This document shows, piece by piece, positions 34,124-42,586 of a stretch of 64,000 nt of DNA. The stretch is taken from assembly GCA_034669505.1 (NCBI GenBank), contig JAXDNJ010000059.1, forward strand, positions 1 to 64,000, in the 5' to 3' direction. Positions within the stretch are counted from its first letter, which is position 1. The number at the start of each line of letters is the position of its first letter. The stretch is from JAFASC01 sp034669505 (GTDB lineage: Bacteria; Pseudomonadota; Alphaproteobacteria; Rhizobiales; Beijerinckiaceae). Below the pieces are notes generated by a model, which was given only the letters and a program-made list of their open reading frames with translations, had not been told where the DNA came from and searched no databases. A program made the translations under genes and the position numbers.

Positions 34124-35506
34124 CTAAAGTCGCGCCTCTTCGAAAATCGGATGGATATTTTTCTGCCAGGCCGTTTGATACCGCTGTAGCCAGCATTCCG
34201 CCGAGGTGCGATCCCCGCCGATATTCCGATCCAAATAATCGAGATGGTAAGTCTCATCCCTACCTGATCCGTCAGGCCGTGCGCGCCGCGCGAGTCCGCT
34301 TCTTGCAAGCGCGAGGACATCGCGCGCCACGTGTCTGACCGTGCGGCCGGCCACCTCGGCCTTCAACGCTCGACGCGGCACATCGGTACGCACCGCCGAC
34401 CTTTGCGCCTCGCTCCAGCCCTTGACGAGTTGCCACGCGCCGTCGAGCGCCGTCTTGTCGTAGAAGAGGCCCGCCCATAGGGCGGGCAAAGCGAGAACAT
34501 GATCGCGCGCTCCCATATCGGCGCCGCGCATTTCCAGGAAGCGCTTGAGACGAACCTCGGGAAAAATCGTCGACAGATGGTTCGCCCAATCCGACATCGT
34601 CGCACGCTCACCGGGCAATTGCGCGAGTTTGCCGACGAGCAGGTCGCGGAAGCTGGCGCCGCTCACATCGTGATAATGCTCGCCGCGCTTGACGAAATAC
34701 ATTGGCACGTCGAGCGCGTAATCGACATAGCGCTCGAATCCCATTCCGTCCTCGAAAGCGAACGGCAGCATGCCGGTGCGGCCCCCATCTGTGTCGCGCC
34801 AGATTTCTGCGCGCATCGACAAAAAACCGTTCGGCTTTCCGTCGGTGAATGGTGAATTGGCAAACATCGCTGTCACGATGGGCTGCAGCGCCAATCCCAC
34901 GCGCAGTTTCTTGACCATGTCCGCTTCGGAGCCGTAGTCGAGATTGACCTGCACGGTGGCGGTGCGGAACATCATGTCGAGGCCGAGCGTACCGACCTTC
35001 GGCATGTAGGCAGCCATGATCGCGTAGCGCTGCTTCGGCATCACAGGAATGGCCGCGCGCGGCCATTTCGGCTGCATGCCGAGACTCAAGAACTCGATGC
35101 CGAGCGGTTCCGCGACGGCACGCACCGCCGCAAGATGCGCGTCGAATTCCGCGGCGACTTCGTGCACGCTTTCGAGCGGCGCGCCCGATAACTCGAACTG
35201 CCCGCCAGGTTCGAGCGAAATCGCGGCGCCCATACCCGGCGCGGCAAGTCCAATCAGCGCGGCGCCATCGGAGATCGGCTCCCAACCCAAACGCGCTTGC
35301 AGTCCTTCGAGCAGATCGCGGATACCGCCTTGCCGCGATTGCGAGCGCTCATAGGGGACCGGAGCGGTATCGGCCCGATAGAACGGCACCTTTTCGTGCT
35401 CGGTACCTAGCCGAAAAGCGCTGCGTTCCTTGCAGCCTTCCTCAAACCAGCTGACGAGATCGTCGCGTGTTTCTATCGCCGCGGTGTCAACGACGTCGCG
35501 CGCCAT
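34124..35506 (-). CDS. gshA: Glutamate--cysteine ligase, class II
   Basis: 460 residues. First step of glutathione synthesis. Plant/alphaproteobacterial-type enzyme: LVSWFEEGCKERSAFRLGTEHEK at the start, LGWEPISDGAALIGL, ISLEPGGQFELSGAPLESVHE, LGMQPKWPR, MFRTATVQVNLDYGSEADMV, and WANHLSTIFPEVRLKRFLEMRGAD. The start MARDVVDTAA at 35506 is chosen with GGAAAAAAAACGG upstream; the longer frame is not conserved. It is convergent with the porin-like gene. Confidence 0.94.
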   Translation of the reverse strand: MARDVVDTAAIETRDDLVSWFEEGCKERSAFRLGTEHEKVPFYRADTAPVPYERSQSRQGGIRDLLEGLQARLGWEPISDGAALIGLAAPGMGAAISLEPGGQFELSGAPLESVHEVAAEFDAHLAAVRAVAEPLGIEFLSLGMQPKWPRAAIPVMPKQRYAIMAAYMPKVGTLGLDMMFRTATVQVNLDYGSEADMVKKLRVGLALQPIVTAMFANSPFTDGKPNGFLSMRAEIWRDTDGGRTGMLPFAFEDGMGFERYVDYALDVPMYFVKRGEHYHDVSGASFRDLLVGKLAQLPGERATMSDWANHLSTIFPEVRLKRFLEMRGADMGARDHVLALPALWAGLFYDKTALDGAWQLVKGWSEAQRSAVRTDVPRRALKAEVAGRTVRHVARDVLALARSGLARRARPDGSGRDETYHLDYLDRNIGGDRTSAECWLQRYQTAWQKNIHPIFEEARL

Positions 35507-35688
35507 CCGTTTTTTTTCCGCGTTTCTTCTGCCGGTCGGAAGCTCGCGCGCCGATGAGGGGACCGCCCGATGCCGCCGGACGCTACATAGGGGGCGCGCT
35601 GACACGACGCAAATCAGCGGTGTAGGCGTAGGGCGACTCGAGGATCAGCTTAAGAGATTGTCCATGGCTGGAGGCGACAATAGCTCAG

Positions 35689-35712
35689 GGGGTGGACCTC
35701 GGGGTGGACCTC
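35689..35712 (+). repeat. Tandem 12-bp duplication before the pilin start codon
   Basis: GGGGTGGACCTC occurs twice head to tail (35689-35700 and 35701-35712), ending exactly at the ATG of the pilin gene. Each copy contains a ribosome-site-like GGGGTGG and an in-frame GTG, so the duplication changes both the spacing and the choice of start codon. Confidence 0.85.
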
Positions 35713-35871
35713 ATGTTCAGAAGATTCGTGACCGACGAACGTGGAGCTAGCGCGATTGAATATTGCATGCTCGCGCTGTTCCTTTCGATCGCGATCATCG
35801 CGGGCGCCCGATCGATCGGATCGACCCTGAACACAAGCATGTACGGGCCCGTCTCAACCAATCTGAGTTGA
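35713..35871 (+). CDS. Flp-family type IVb pilin
   Basis: A 52-residue prepilin with a short basic leader (MFRRFVTDERG) and the Flp cleavage and motif region G/ASAIEY (glutamate at +5, tyrosine at +6), followed by a hydrophobic helix (CMLALFLSIAIIAGARSIG) and a short polar tail. Flp pilins build Tad pili used for surface attachment. No cpa/tad assembly genes are in the window, so this is an orphan copy. In-frame GTG codons at 35692 and 35704 are alternative starts. Confidence 0.85.
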   Translation: MFRRFVTDERGASAIEYCMLALFLSIAIIAGARSIGSTLNTSMYGPVSTNLS

Positions 35872-35881
35872 TCTATGCGCG

Positions 35882-36565
35882 CTAGGCGCGACGGTTGAGG
35901 ATTTCGCCAATCGCTGCGTGATGCTGCGGATCAACTGCGCTTCCGGGCTGCAGCATTTTCCTCAGCGCGTCGAGCCCGGATTGGCCGCCCGAAGGGGCGC
36001 TGGCATTGGCGCCTCCGGTGATCGCGCCGAACAGGCCGCCGAAAATCGAGCTGAGGAGCCCGGCTAGGCCGCCCGTTGCGGCATGGGTACCTGCCCCAGA
36101 GGTTGTGCCGCTGCCGAGCTGGCTCAATATGTTGCCAAAACCTTGGGATTTCAATGAGTTCATCAGGCCGCCAGCGAGCATGGTCGCGACCACCGGCAGC
36201 ATCTGGACGAGAAGCTCGGGCCGCAGCCCCGTCACGCGCGACGCCTGCTGAGCGATCTGCCCGATGACGTTCGGATCACCGAAAACGTGGCTGAGAATGG
36301 TTGAGCCGCCTGCGACGCCGGCCTCAGACTGGGCGGCCGCCGCGTTTTGGTAGGATGTGAGGTGCAGATTGCTGGTCAGCTGTCCGACGATGATACTGAG
36401 GTTACCCGGATTTTGGATGGCCCTCTCTAGGCCTACGGAGAGGGCGGGTGTGAGCGCCTGGATTGCCGCATGGGCCTGTTCGGAGGAAATTCCAAACCGC
36501 TCAGCCAGGTTTTCGGCTGCTTTACCGCCTTGCGCGGATTGAAGAATATCCTGCAGGGTCGCCAT
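35882..36565 (-). CDS. DUF937-domain protein
   Basis: 227 residues. The first two thirds match DUF937 (LQDILQSAQGGKAAENLAERFGIS, GGSTILSHVFGD, IGQIAQQASRVTGLRPELLVQMLPVVATMLAGGL). The last third is glycine/serine/alanine-rich, low complexity (GLAGLLSSIFGGLFGAITGG). There is no signal peptide. DUF937 proteins are widespread, with no agreed function. It is convergent with the pilin gene (10 bp). Confidence 0.82.
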   Translation of the reverse strand: MATLQDILQSAQGGKAAENLAERFGISSEQAHAAIQALTPALSVGLERAIQNPGNLSIIVGQLTSNLHLTSYQNAAAAQSEAGVAGGSTILSHVFGDPNVIGQIAQQASRVTGLRPELLVQMLPVVATMLAGGLMNSLKSQGFGNILSQLGSGTTSGAGTHAATGGLAGLLSSIFGGLFGAITGGANASAPSGGQSGLDALRKMLQPGSAVDPQHHAAIGEILNRRA

Positions 36566-36740
36566 AGTCTCTCCCTCCCTCTAGGTGCTAGCGGGATTGA
36601 ACCCGAGAGCAGGATGCATAGTAGAAGAGCGCCCGCCCGTTGGGGAGAGGCGAGCCTTCCCCAGGCGAGCTTTTACCGTTGTGCGCTGCAAAGCTTGACA
36701 GCAGGGAGGGTGCGCGCAACAAGCCCGCGTGAAGAAATTC

Positions 36741-37706
36741 ATGACCGACAAACCACCGCTTCGCATTCTTCTCTGTTCGCCGCGCGGCTTCTGTGCCGGC
36801 GTGGTACGGGCTATCGACGTCGTGGAAAAGGCCCTTGAGCGGTTTGGCGCGCCTGTCTATGTGCGTCACGAGATCGTGCATAATCGCTACGTCGTCGATT
36901 CACTGAAGGCCAAAGGCGCGATCTTCGTCGAGGAACTGTCCGAGGTGCCGGACACGACAAGCCCGGTGATTTTCTCCGCGCATGGCGTTGCCAAGTCGGT
37001 CCCGGCAGAGGCTACAGGCCGCAATCTGCTCGCAATCGACGCGACGTGTCCCCTGGTGACGAAGGTGCATCGCGAGGCGGAGATTCATCGCAAGCGCGGG
37101 CGCGACGTCATTCTCGTCGGTCACGCCGGTCATCCCGAGGTCGTGGGCACGATCGGACAATTGCCGGCGGGTGCCGTCATCCTTGTCGAATCGGTCGAGG
37201 ACGTGGAGCGGCTACCGCAGCGCGACGCAACGAATCTCGCCTTTGTCACGCAGACCACGCTTTCGATCGACGATACGAAAGAGATCGTCGATGCGCTTCA
37301 TGCGAAATTTCCCGGCATATCCGGACCGCATAAGGAAGACATCTGTTACGCCACGACCAACCGCCAGGAAGCGGTGAAGAAGATTGCGCCCGACGTGGAT
37401 GCGGTCCTCGTCGTCGGCTCGCCCAAATCCTCGAATTCGCAGCGGCTGAAAGAGGTCGCAGAGCGCAATGGTGCCCGCTCGCAGCTGGTGCCGCGCGCGG
37501 CGGATATCGATTGGTCGATTTTCGGCAACATTAAATCGCTAGGTGTGACCGCGGGTGCGTCGGCTCCGGAAATTCTCGTCGAGGAAGTGCTTGACGCGTT
37601 TGCCGAGCGCTACGAGATCTCCGTCGAGACGGTCTCGACGGCCGACGAGAACGTGTTTTTCCCGCTGCCGAAGGAGTTGCGCGAGCGCGCGCCGCAGCCA
37701 GCTTAA
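36741..37706 (+). CDS. ispH: 4-hydroxy-3-methylbut-2-enyl diphosphate reductase
   Basis: 321 residues. Last step of the MEP isoprenoid pathway, making IPP and DMAPP. The three iron-sulfur-cluster cysteines are in PRGFCAGVVRAID, AIDATCPLVTKVH and EDICYATTNRQEA; the catalytic histidine and glutamate motifs VRHEIVHNRYVV and HAGHPEVVGT are also present. GTG at 36729 is an alternative start four codons earlier. It is convergent with the DMT transporter gene (10 bp between stops). Confidence 0.96.
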   Translation: MTDKPPLRILLCSPRGFCAGVVRAIDVVEKALERFGAPVYVRHEIVHNRYVVDSLKAKGAIFVEELSEVPDTTSPVIFSAHGVAKSVPAEATGRNLLAIDATCPLVTKVHREAEIHRKRGRDVILVGHAGHPEVVGTIGQLPAGAVILVESVEDVERLPQRDATNLAFVTQTTLSIDDTKEIVDALHAKFPGISGPHKEDICYATTNRQEAVKKIAPDVDAVLVVGSPKSSNSQRLKEVAERNGARSQLVPRAADIDWSIFGNIKSLGVTAGASAPEILVEEVLDAFAERYEISVETVSTADENVFFPLPKELRERAPQPA

Positions 37707-37716
37707 AGCTGCCGGC

Positions 37717-38616
37717 TTATTCCCACAACAAGAGCACGACGCCGGCGATGATCATCGCCATCCCTGCGAGTTCGCGCCTGCTCGTTTCCTGGCGAAACAG
37801 CCGGCGCGTCGCGATCTGCGCAAAAATCATTTCGACAAGCGCGAGCGTACGCACGCGTGCCGCCGTATCGATCGCAAAAGCGAGGTACCAGAACTGTGAG
37901 GCGAGCGCGCCCATGAAGCCGGCGGTCATCGAGGCGCGCCACAGACCGCCGATAGCCGAGAGAAGCTTACGATCGAACAGCATCAGGTAGGTGAGGATCA
38001 GCGCCGTCTGGATGGCGAGCCCGCAGGCGAGGATCGTTGAGGCCGCCACGATGAAGTTCTTCAGGTCGAGCGCGAGGATGGCGGCGCGGTAGCCGACCGC
38101 GGAGAGCGCGAAGGCCCCAGCCGAGACGAGGCCATAGGCCGCCGGGCGCCAGGAATAGGGGCCTTCTTGCGCCCGGCGCGAGGGCCACGACATCAGCATG
38201 ACGCCGGATGTCGCAACGAGAATGGCGAGCGCGCTTTCGGCGCTGAGCCTGTCGCCGAGAACAAGTAGCCCGAACAGCGCGACGAGGACCGGTTCGGTTT
38301 TCGTATAGGCGATCGCGACGACAAACGCGCGCTCGCGCATCGCCGCGAGCATCAGGGCCGTGGCGAAAATCTGCGAGACTGCGGCAATCAGCGTGAAGCC
38401 GAGTGCGCGTGCTCCGGGCACAGGCGGCGCTTCATGCGTGCCGATCGCGACGAGGACAAGAAACAGTACCGCGAATGGCAGGCCGAAGAGGAAGCGCACG
38501 TAGGTCGCGCCGCCGGTGCCGAGGCTCGCGATCAGATCGCGCTGCATCGCGTTGCGCAGCGTCTGTGCGCCGGCGGCGGTGATCGTGAAGACGGCCCAAA
38601 GCCAGAGAGGAATCAT
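37717..38616 (-). CDS. DMT-superfamily (EamA) transporter
   Basis: 299 residues, ten predicted transmembrane helices in two EamA repeats (FLFGLPFAVLFLVLVAIG ... AIAYTKTEPVLVALFGLLVLGDRLS and, in the second half, FAIDTAARVRTLALVEMIFAQIATRRLFRQE). It is probably an exporter of a small metabolite; the substrate is not predictable. It is divergent from thrB with 166 bp between. Confidence 0.88.
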   Translation of the reverse strand: MIPLWLWAVFTITAAGAQTLRNAMQRDLIASLGTGGATYVRFLFGLPFAVLFLVLVAIGTHEAPPVPGARALGFTLIAAVSQIFATALMLAAMRERAFVVAIAYTKTEPVLVALFGLLVLGDRLSAESALAILVATSGVMLMSWPSRRAQEGPYSWRPAAYGLVSAGAFALSAVGYRAAILALDLKNFIVAASTILACGLAIQTALILTYLMLFDRKLLSAIGGLWRASMTAGFMGALASQFWYLAFAIDTAARVRTLALVEMIFAQIATRRLFRQETSRRELAGMAMIIAGVVLLLWE

Positions 38617-38782
38617 TGCGTATTGCCGGAACGCGCAGCTCCTCGTGCGCGGAGTGGTGCGTGACAGCGAGCGTTATGGCGCACCGGGAGGCGCGCGGTC
38701 CAGCGCCTTGCGTGAAGCCGCGTTGACGGGCCAAGCGCACGCGGCTACGAGGAGAGCCCTTCCTGCTTTAAGTTCAAGCGCA

Positions 38783-39748
38783 ATGGCCGTCTATACCGAG
38801 GTTTCGGACGAGGAACTTCTCGCGTTTCTGCAGGCCTATGATCTTGGGCCCGTTCTGTCGTTCAAAGGAATCGCCGAGGGCGTCGAAAATTCAAACTTCA
38901 TGCTGCATACGCAGAGCGGATATTATTTCCTCACGCTCTATGAGAAGCGCGTCCGCGAAGAAGACTTGCCATTCTTCCTGGGGCTGATGTTTCATTTGTC
39001 GCAGCGTGGCATCACCTGTCCGCAGCCGGTGAAGAACCGGACTGGCGAAGTGCTCGGCCGTCTTGCCGGGCGTCCCGCCGCGATCGTCACTTTTCTTGAA
39101 GGCATGTCGCCGCGCCGGCCTGACGCCGCGCAATGCGCGCAGATCGGCGGGATGGCCGCGCGGCTGCATCAAGCCGGCGAAGGTTTTCCGCTGCGCAGAC
39201 CGAACGCGCTGTCGTTGCCGGGTTGGCGGCCGCTTTATCACGCGGCGGCGCCGCGCGCCGATGAGGTCGTGCCGGGTCTGCGCGCCATCCTCGACCAGGA
39301 ACTCACCTTCCAGGAGCAACATTTTCCGAGCGGCTTGCCCGACGGCGTGATCCACGCGGATCTCTTTCCCGACAATGTCTTCTTTCTAGACGGCGTTTGC
39401 TCCGGCATGATCGATTTTTATTTCGCCTGCAACGATGCATTCGCCTACGAGATTGCGATCTGCCTCAATGCCTGGTGCTTCGAGGCCGACGCCTCGTTCA
39501 ATATGACGAAGGGCATGGCCCTGCTCGCCGGCTACGAGGGTGTGCGACCCCTCGATGAGCGAGAGCGCGACGCCCTGCCGATCCTCGCGCGCGGATCGGC
39601 CTTGCGCTTCCTGCTGACGCGGCTGGTCGACTGGCTGAACGTGCCGCCGGGTGCACTGGTCAAACCGAAGGACCCGATCGAATACTTACGCAAGCTGCGC
39701 TTCCATCAGAAGGTCGCGAGCGCGCGCGAATTCGGACTGGCGGCATGA
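38783..39748 (+). CDS. thrB: Homoserine kinase, ThrB type of alphaproteobacteria
   Basis: 321 residues with an aminoglycoside-phosphotransferase/choline-kinase fold rather than the GHMP fold of E. coli ThrB, as is normal in alphaproteobacteria. Motifs: AVYTEVSDEELLAFLQAYDLG, GIAEGVENSNFMLHT, catalytic GVIHADLFPDNVFF and GMIDFYFACND. It phosphorylates homoserine on the way to threonine. The ATG at 38783 is the conserved start. It overlaps rnhA by 4 bp (ATGA). Confidence 0.92.
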   Translation: MAVYTEVSDEELLAFLQAYDLGPVLSFKGIAEGVENSNFMLHTQSGYYFLTLYEKRVREEDLPFFLGLMFHLSQRGITCPQPVKNRTGEVLGRLAGRPAAIVTFLEGMSPRRPDAAQCAQIGGMAARLHQAGEGFPLRRPNALSLPGWRPLYHAAAPRADEVVPGLRAILDQELTFQEQHFPSGLPDGVIHADLFPDNVFFLDGVCSGMIDFYFACNDAFAYEIAICLNAWCFEADASFNMTKGMALLAGYEGVRPLDERERDALPILARGSALRFLLTRLVDWLNVPPGALVKPKDPIEYLRKLRFHQKVASAREFGLAA

Positions 39749-40224
39749 GCGAGCGCGTCGAGATTTGGACCGACGGCGCCTGCTCCGCCAATCCCGGCCC
39801 CGGCGGCTGGGGCGCGCTTCTCGTGCTCGGCGACAAGGAGAAGGAACTCTCCGGGGGCGAGGCGCTCACCACCAATAATCGCATGGAACTGACCGCGGCG
39901 ATCTCGGCGCTCGAAGCGCTGAAGCGGCCGTGCAGCGTCAGCCTGCACACGGATTCGCAATATCTGCGCGAAGGCATCAGCAAATGGCTCGCCGGCTGGA
40001 AGAAGCGCAATTGGCTAACCGCCGAGAAGAAGCCGGTGAAGAATGTCGATCTCTGGCAGCGGCTCGAAGCCGCCGCCGAGACGCACGACATCCATTGGAA
40101 ATGGGTGCGCGGACACGCCGGCGATCTCCGCAATGAGCGCGCCGACGAATTGGCCAGGGCAGGGATGCAGCCGTTTCTCAGACGCCGGACAAGCAAGGCA
40201 CCGCCGCAGGGTTTACGATCTTAG
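39745..40224 (+). CDS. rnhA: Ribonuclease HI
   Basis: 159 residues. It cleaves RNA in RNA-DNA hybrids. The four acidic catalytic residues are visible in EIWTDGACSANPGPGGWG, TNNRMELTAAI, LHTDSQYLREGI and NERADELARAG; KWVRGHAGD carries the helper histidine. Coupled to thrB, an arrangement conserved in this lineage. The tail FLRRRTSKAPPQGLRS is unconserved. Confidence 0.96.
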   Translation: MSERVEIWTDGACSANPGPGGWGALLVLGDKEKELSGGEALTTNNRMELTAAISALEALKRPCSVSLHTDSQYLREGISKWLAGWKKRNWLTAEKKPVKNVDLWQRLEAAAETHDIHWKWVRGHAGDLRNERADELARAGMQPFLRRRTSKAPPQGLRS

Positions 40225-40328
40225 AATAGGCATAAGCCTGTGGATGCCTCTCCCACCTACGACTTCTTAAAGTTAGGCAGCTAATTTCGGGCAATATTGC
40301 GCATGTTCGCTCCCCAGGAGTTTGTCCC

Positions 40329-40502
40329 GTGGGTAAGTTCTCGACAAGTCTGGATCAGGAGTTCCACGCCCGGCAGATAGCGCGGCGGAATGAAATCACG
40401 CGCTTAGACAAAGGGCGCTACAACACCGCCTATCTCTTCGCGATGTCGCTCTGCTCGTGCGCGCTCGGGGCGGTCGTTTTGATTTACGTTATCGCGCGTT
40501 GA
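40329..40502 (+). CDS. Small single-pass membrane protein
   Basis: A 57-residue frame starting GTG at 40329 with CAGGAG eight bases upstream. A charged, helical first half (SLDQEFHARQIARRNEITRL) is followed by one transmembrane helix (TAYLFAMSLCSCALGAVVL) near the C-terminus. It fills the gap between rnhA and the convergent peroxiredoxin gene, ending 4 bp from the latter. I do not recognise a family; the good ribosome site and sensible topology argue that it is real. Confidence 0.55.
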   Translation: MGKFSTSLDQEFHARQIARRNEITRLDKGRYNTAYLFAMSLCSCALGAVVLIYVIAR

Positions 40503-40506
40503 TCTT

Positions 40507-40992
40507 CTAAAGCACCTTCAATAGCGCCTCGGCACCGGAGGCCTCAGCTTTCCCGGGCGCCTCTTCGACGCTGACTTTGCGCACGACACCGTCATCGATC
40601 AGCATCGAGTAGCGCTGCGAGCGCATCCCCAAGCCGCGCGCGCTCATATCGGCCGTGAGGCCGATCGCCCTGGCGAAATTCGCGCTCCCGTCGGCGAGAA
40701 AGGTGACCTTGCCTTCGGCGCCGCTGTGCTTGGCCCAGGCATCCATGACGAACACGTCGTTCACGCCGGTGACGGCGATTTCGTCGATGCCTTTGGCAAG
40801 GATGTCGTCGGCTTTAGCGACGAAACCCGGCAGGTGATTGCGATGGCAGGTCGGCGTGAACGCACCGGGAACGCCGACAAGAACGACACGGCGGCCCTTG
40901 AAGAAATCCTCGGTCGTTCGTGTCTGCGGACCGTCCGAGGTCATAACCGTAAAGGTCGCTTCGGGGAGGCGGTCACCAACCTTAATCGTCAT
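40507..40992 (-). CDS. Peroxiredoxin, Prx5/AhpE-like
   Basis: 161 residues. A thiol peroxidase with the peroxidatic cysteine Cys49 in VPGAFTPTCHRNHLPGF, the signature of the Prx5 group that usually uses glutathione or glutaredoxin. IDEIAVTGVNDVFVMDAWAK and the RSQRYSMLIDDG segment support this. Start MTIKVGDRLPEA at 40992; the longer frame has no similarity. It lies 43 bp downstream of the DsbD-like gene on the same strand. Confidence 0.92.
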   Translation of the reverse strand: MTIKVGDRLPEATFTVMTSDGPQTRTTEDFFKGRRVVLVGVPGAFTPTCHRNHLPGFVAKADDILAKGIDEIAVTGVNDVFVMDAWAKHSGAEGKVTFLADGSANFARAIGLTADMSARGLGMRSQRYSMLIDDGVVRKVSVEEAPGKAEASGAEALLKVL

Positions 40993-41035
40993 CTTGCACT
41001 CCGGGGGGCGCGTCACTGCGCCGTCGTGCGGGAAC

Positions 41036-41884
41036 CTATGGCGTGGCGGCGCGCGCGTCGAGATGCAGGGCAAATTCGACCGGCTGCCTGCCGGTCAGCG
41101 TGAAGCGCACCGGTTGGTCGGGAAACGCGGCTTCCCTGGGATGATCGGTCAGCGTGACGAGGAAATCGTCTCCGTCGCGCTTGGTCTCGATGAAGAAGAG
41201 ATCCCGCGTTTCGGCGAATAAGTCGTCCGGGCGGCTGCCGCGCCATCTGAGCCGCCAAGTCGGCTTGTCCGCATCTGGGACCGGCTGCATCGCGATATTG
41301 CGGGCGATTTCTTCGAGCGAAAGCTGCCGAGGCACAGCCGCTTCGGCTGCGGCGATAGCTTTAGTCTGACCGCCATCTCGAGGTGGCAAAGGGAGTTCGA
41401 GCGTCGCGTGCACCGGCAGGCAAATTTTTTCGCAAGCCGCATAGTCTAGATCGAGCAGGAGATCGACCGGCTTGCCTGCGTCCTGCGGGACGACGCGTAC
41501 TGGAAGCACGATGCCGCCTTCGTAGCCGAATATATCGCTGCCGGCTTCGTTGATGCGCTTTGGCGCGGGGAAGCTGACTTCGGCGCTGCGGAGGTTCGAG
41601 GAGCGCGAAAAATCGAAGACGGGCGGGACGCCGGATTCCCCCGGCGATCGCCAATAGGTGATCGTCTCCGGCGCTAGCTTGATCTCGATGCCCGCGCGGT
41701 AGGCGCCCTCGTCCACGTCTGGCGCGGCAATGAGCCGCGCGGCCGATTTTGTGGCGTTCGACCAGGCCGAAGCGCTATTTCCGGCCCACGCCGGCACGAG
41801 TGCGGCGACCGTAACCATCATGGCAAGGAACAGAACCAGCGTCGGCTTCAACAATGTCGGCATGGAACATTCGTATTCTGTCAC
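41036..41884 (-). CDS. Periplasmic DsbD N-terminal-domain protein
   Basis: 282 residues with a signal peptide (about 1-34, ending VPAWA). The mature part matches the DsbD/ScsB alpha domain (IEIKLAPETITYWRSPGESGVPP, FGYEGGIVLPVRV, DLDYAACEKICLPVHATLEL), with the cysteine pair ACEKIC that relays electrons in that family. The membrane domain and thioredoxin-like C-domain of full DsbD are absent, so it is a stand-alone periplasmic module. It is probably a thiol-redox carrier or copper-stress protein; the neighbouring peroxiredoxin hints at redox homeostasis. Confidence 0.8.
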   Translation of the reverse strand: MTEYECSMPTLLKPTLVLFLAMMVTVAALVPAWAGNSASAWSNATKSAARLIAAPDVDEGAYRAGIEIKLAPETITYWRSPGESGVPPVFDFSRSSNLRSAEVSFPAPKRINEAGSDIFGYEGGIVLPVRVVPQDAGKPVDLLLDLDYAACEKICLPVHATLELPLPPRDGGQTKAIAAAEAAVPRQLSLEEIARNIAMQPVPDADKPTWRLRWRGSRPDDLFAETRDLFFIETKRDGDDFLVTLTDHPREAAFPDQPVRFTLTGRQPVEFALHLDARAATP

Positions 41885-41977
41885 GGGTTGCTCAGCCAGC
41901 GTCTAGCGAGGTTGTCTACCCTCACAATCGCGTTATGCGCCTTGTGAAGCTTTGGGGCGAGACATACGGTGGGTTCT

Positions 41978-42586
41978 ATGAAGCCCTTCGAGACATCAAG
42001 GCGCATGGCGAGCTTCCTCGACGGGCAGATGCTCGTCGCCATGCCGGGCATGGGCGACAGCCGTTTCGCGCGCGCCGTGATCTATCTCTGCGCCCATTCC
42101 GAGGACGGCGCGATGGGGATCATCGTCAACCAGCTGGCCTCCAAGGTGAGCTTCCCCGAGCTTTTGGTGCAGCTCGAAGTCATTGCGCCGGAGGAGTCGA
42201 TCCGGTTGCCGAAGCGGGCGGAGGCCGTTCGCGTCCTCAAAGGCGGGCCGGTCGAGACGGGCCGGGGTTTCGTCCTACACTCGGCCGACTACTTCATCGA
42301 CAATTCGACCCTCCCCATTGATGACGGGGTCTCGCTTACCGCGACGGTGGACATCCTGCGTGCCATCGCCAAAGGCTCCGGCCCTGACAGGGCCATTCTC
42401 GCGCTCGGCTATGCCGGCTGGGGGGCCGGACAGCTTGAGGCCGAGATACAGCATAACGGATGGCTGAACTGTCCGGCCGACCCGGCTTTGGTCTTCGACA
42501 CGCCCGTCGAGCAGAAATACGAGAAGGCGCTCAGGCGCATCGGGATCGACCCAGGGCATCTCTCCGCCGCCGCCGGGCATGCCTGA
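41978..42586 (+). CDS. YqgE/AlgH family protein (UPF0301)
   Basis: 202 residues. The family signature is clear: FLDGQMLVAMPGMGDSRFARAVIYLCAHSEDGAMGIIVN, GGPVETGRGFVLHS and ALGYAGWGAGQLEAEI. Function is unknown in spite of the AlgH name. ATG at 41978 or GTG at 41969 can be the start. It overlaps the next gene by 8 bp. Confidence 0.92.
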   Translation: MKPFETSRRMASFLDGQMLVAMPGMGDSRFARAVIYLCAHSEDGAMGIIVNQLASKVSFPELLVQLEVIAPEESIRLPKRAEAVRVLKGGPVETGRGFVLHSADYFIDNSTLPIDDGVSLTATVDILRAIAKGSGPDRAILALGYAGWGAGQLEAEIQHNGWLNCPADPALVFDTPVEQKYEKALRRIGIDPGHLSAAAGHA

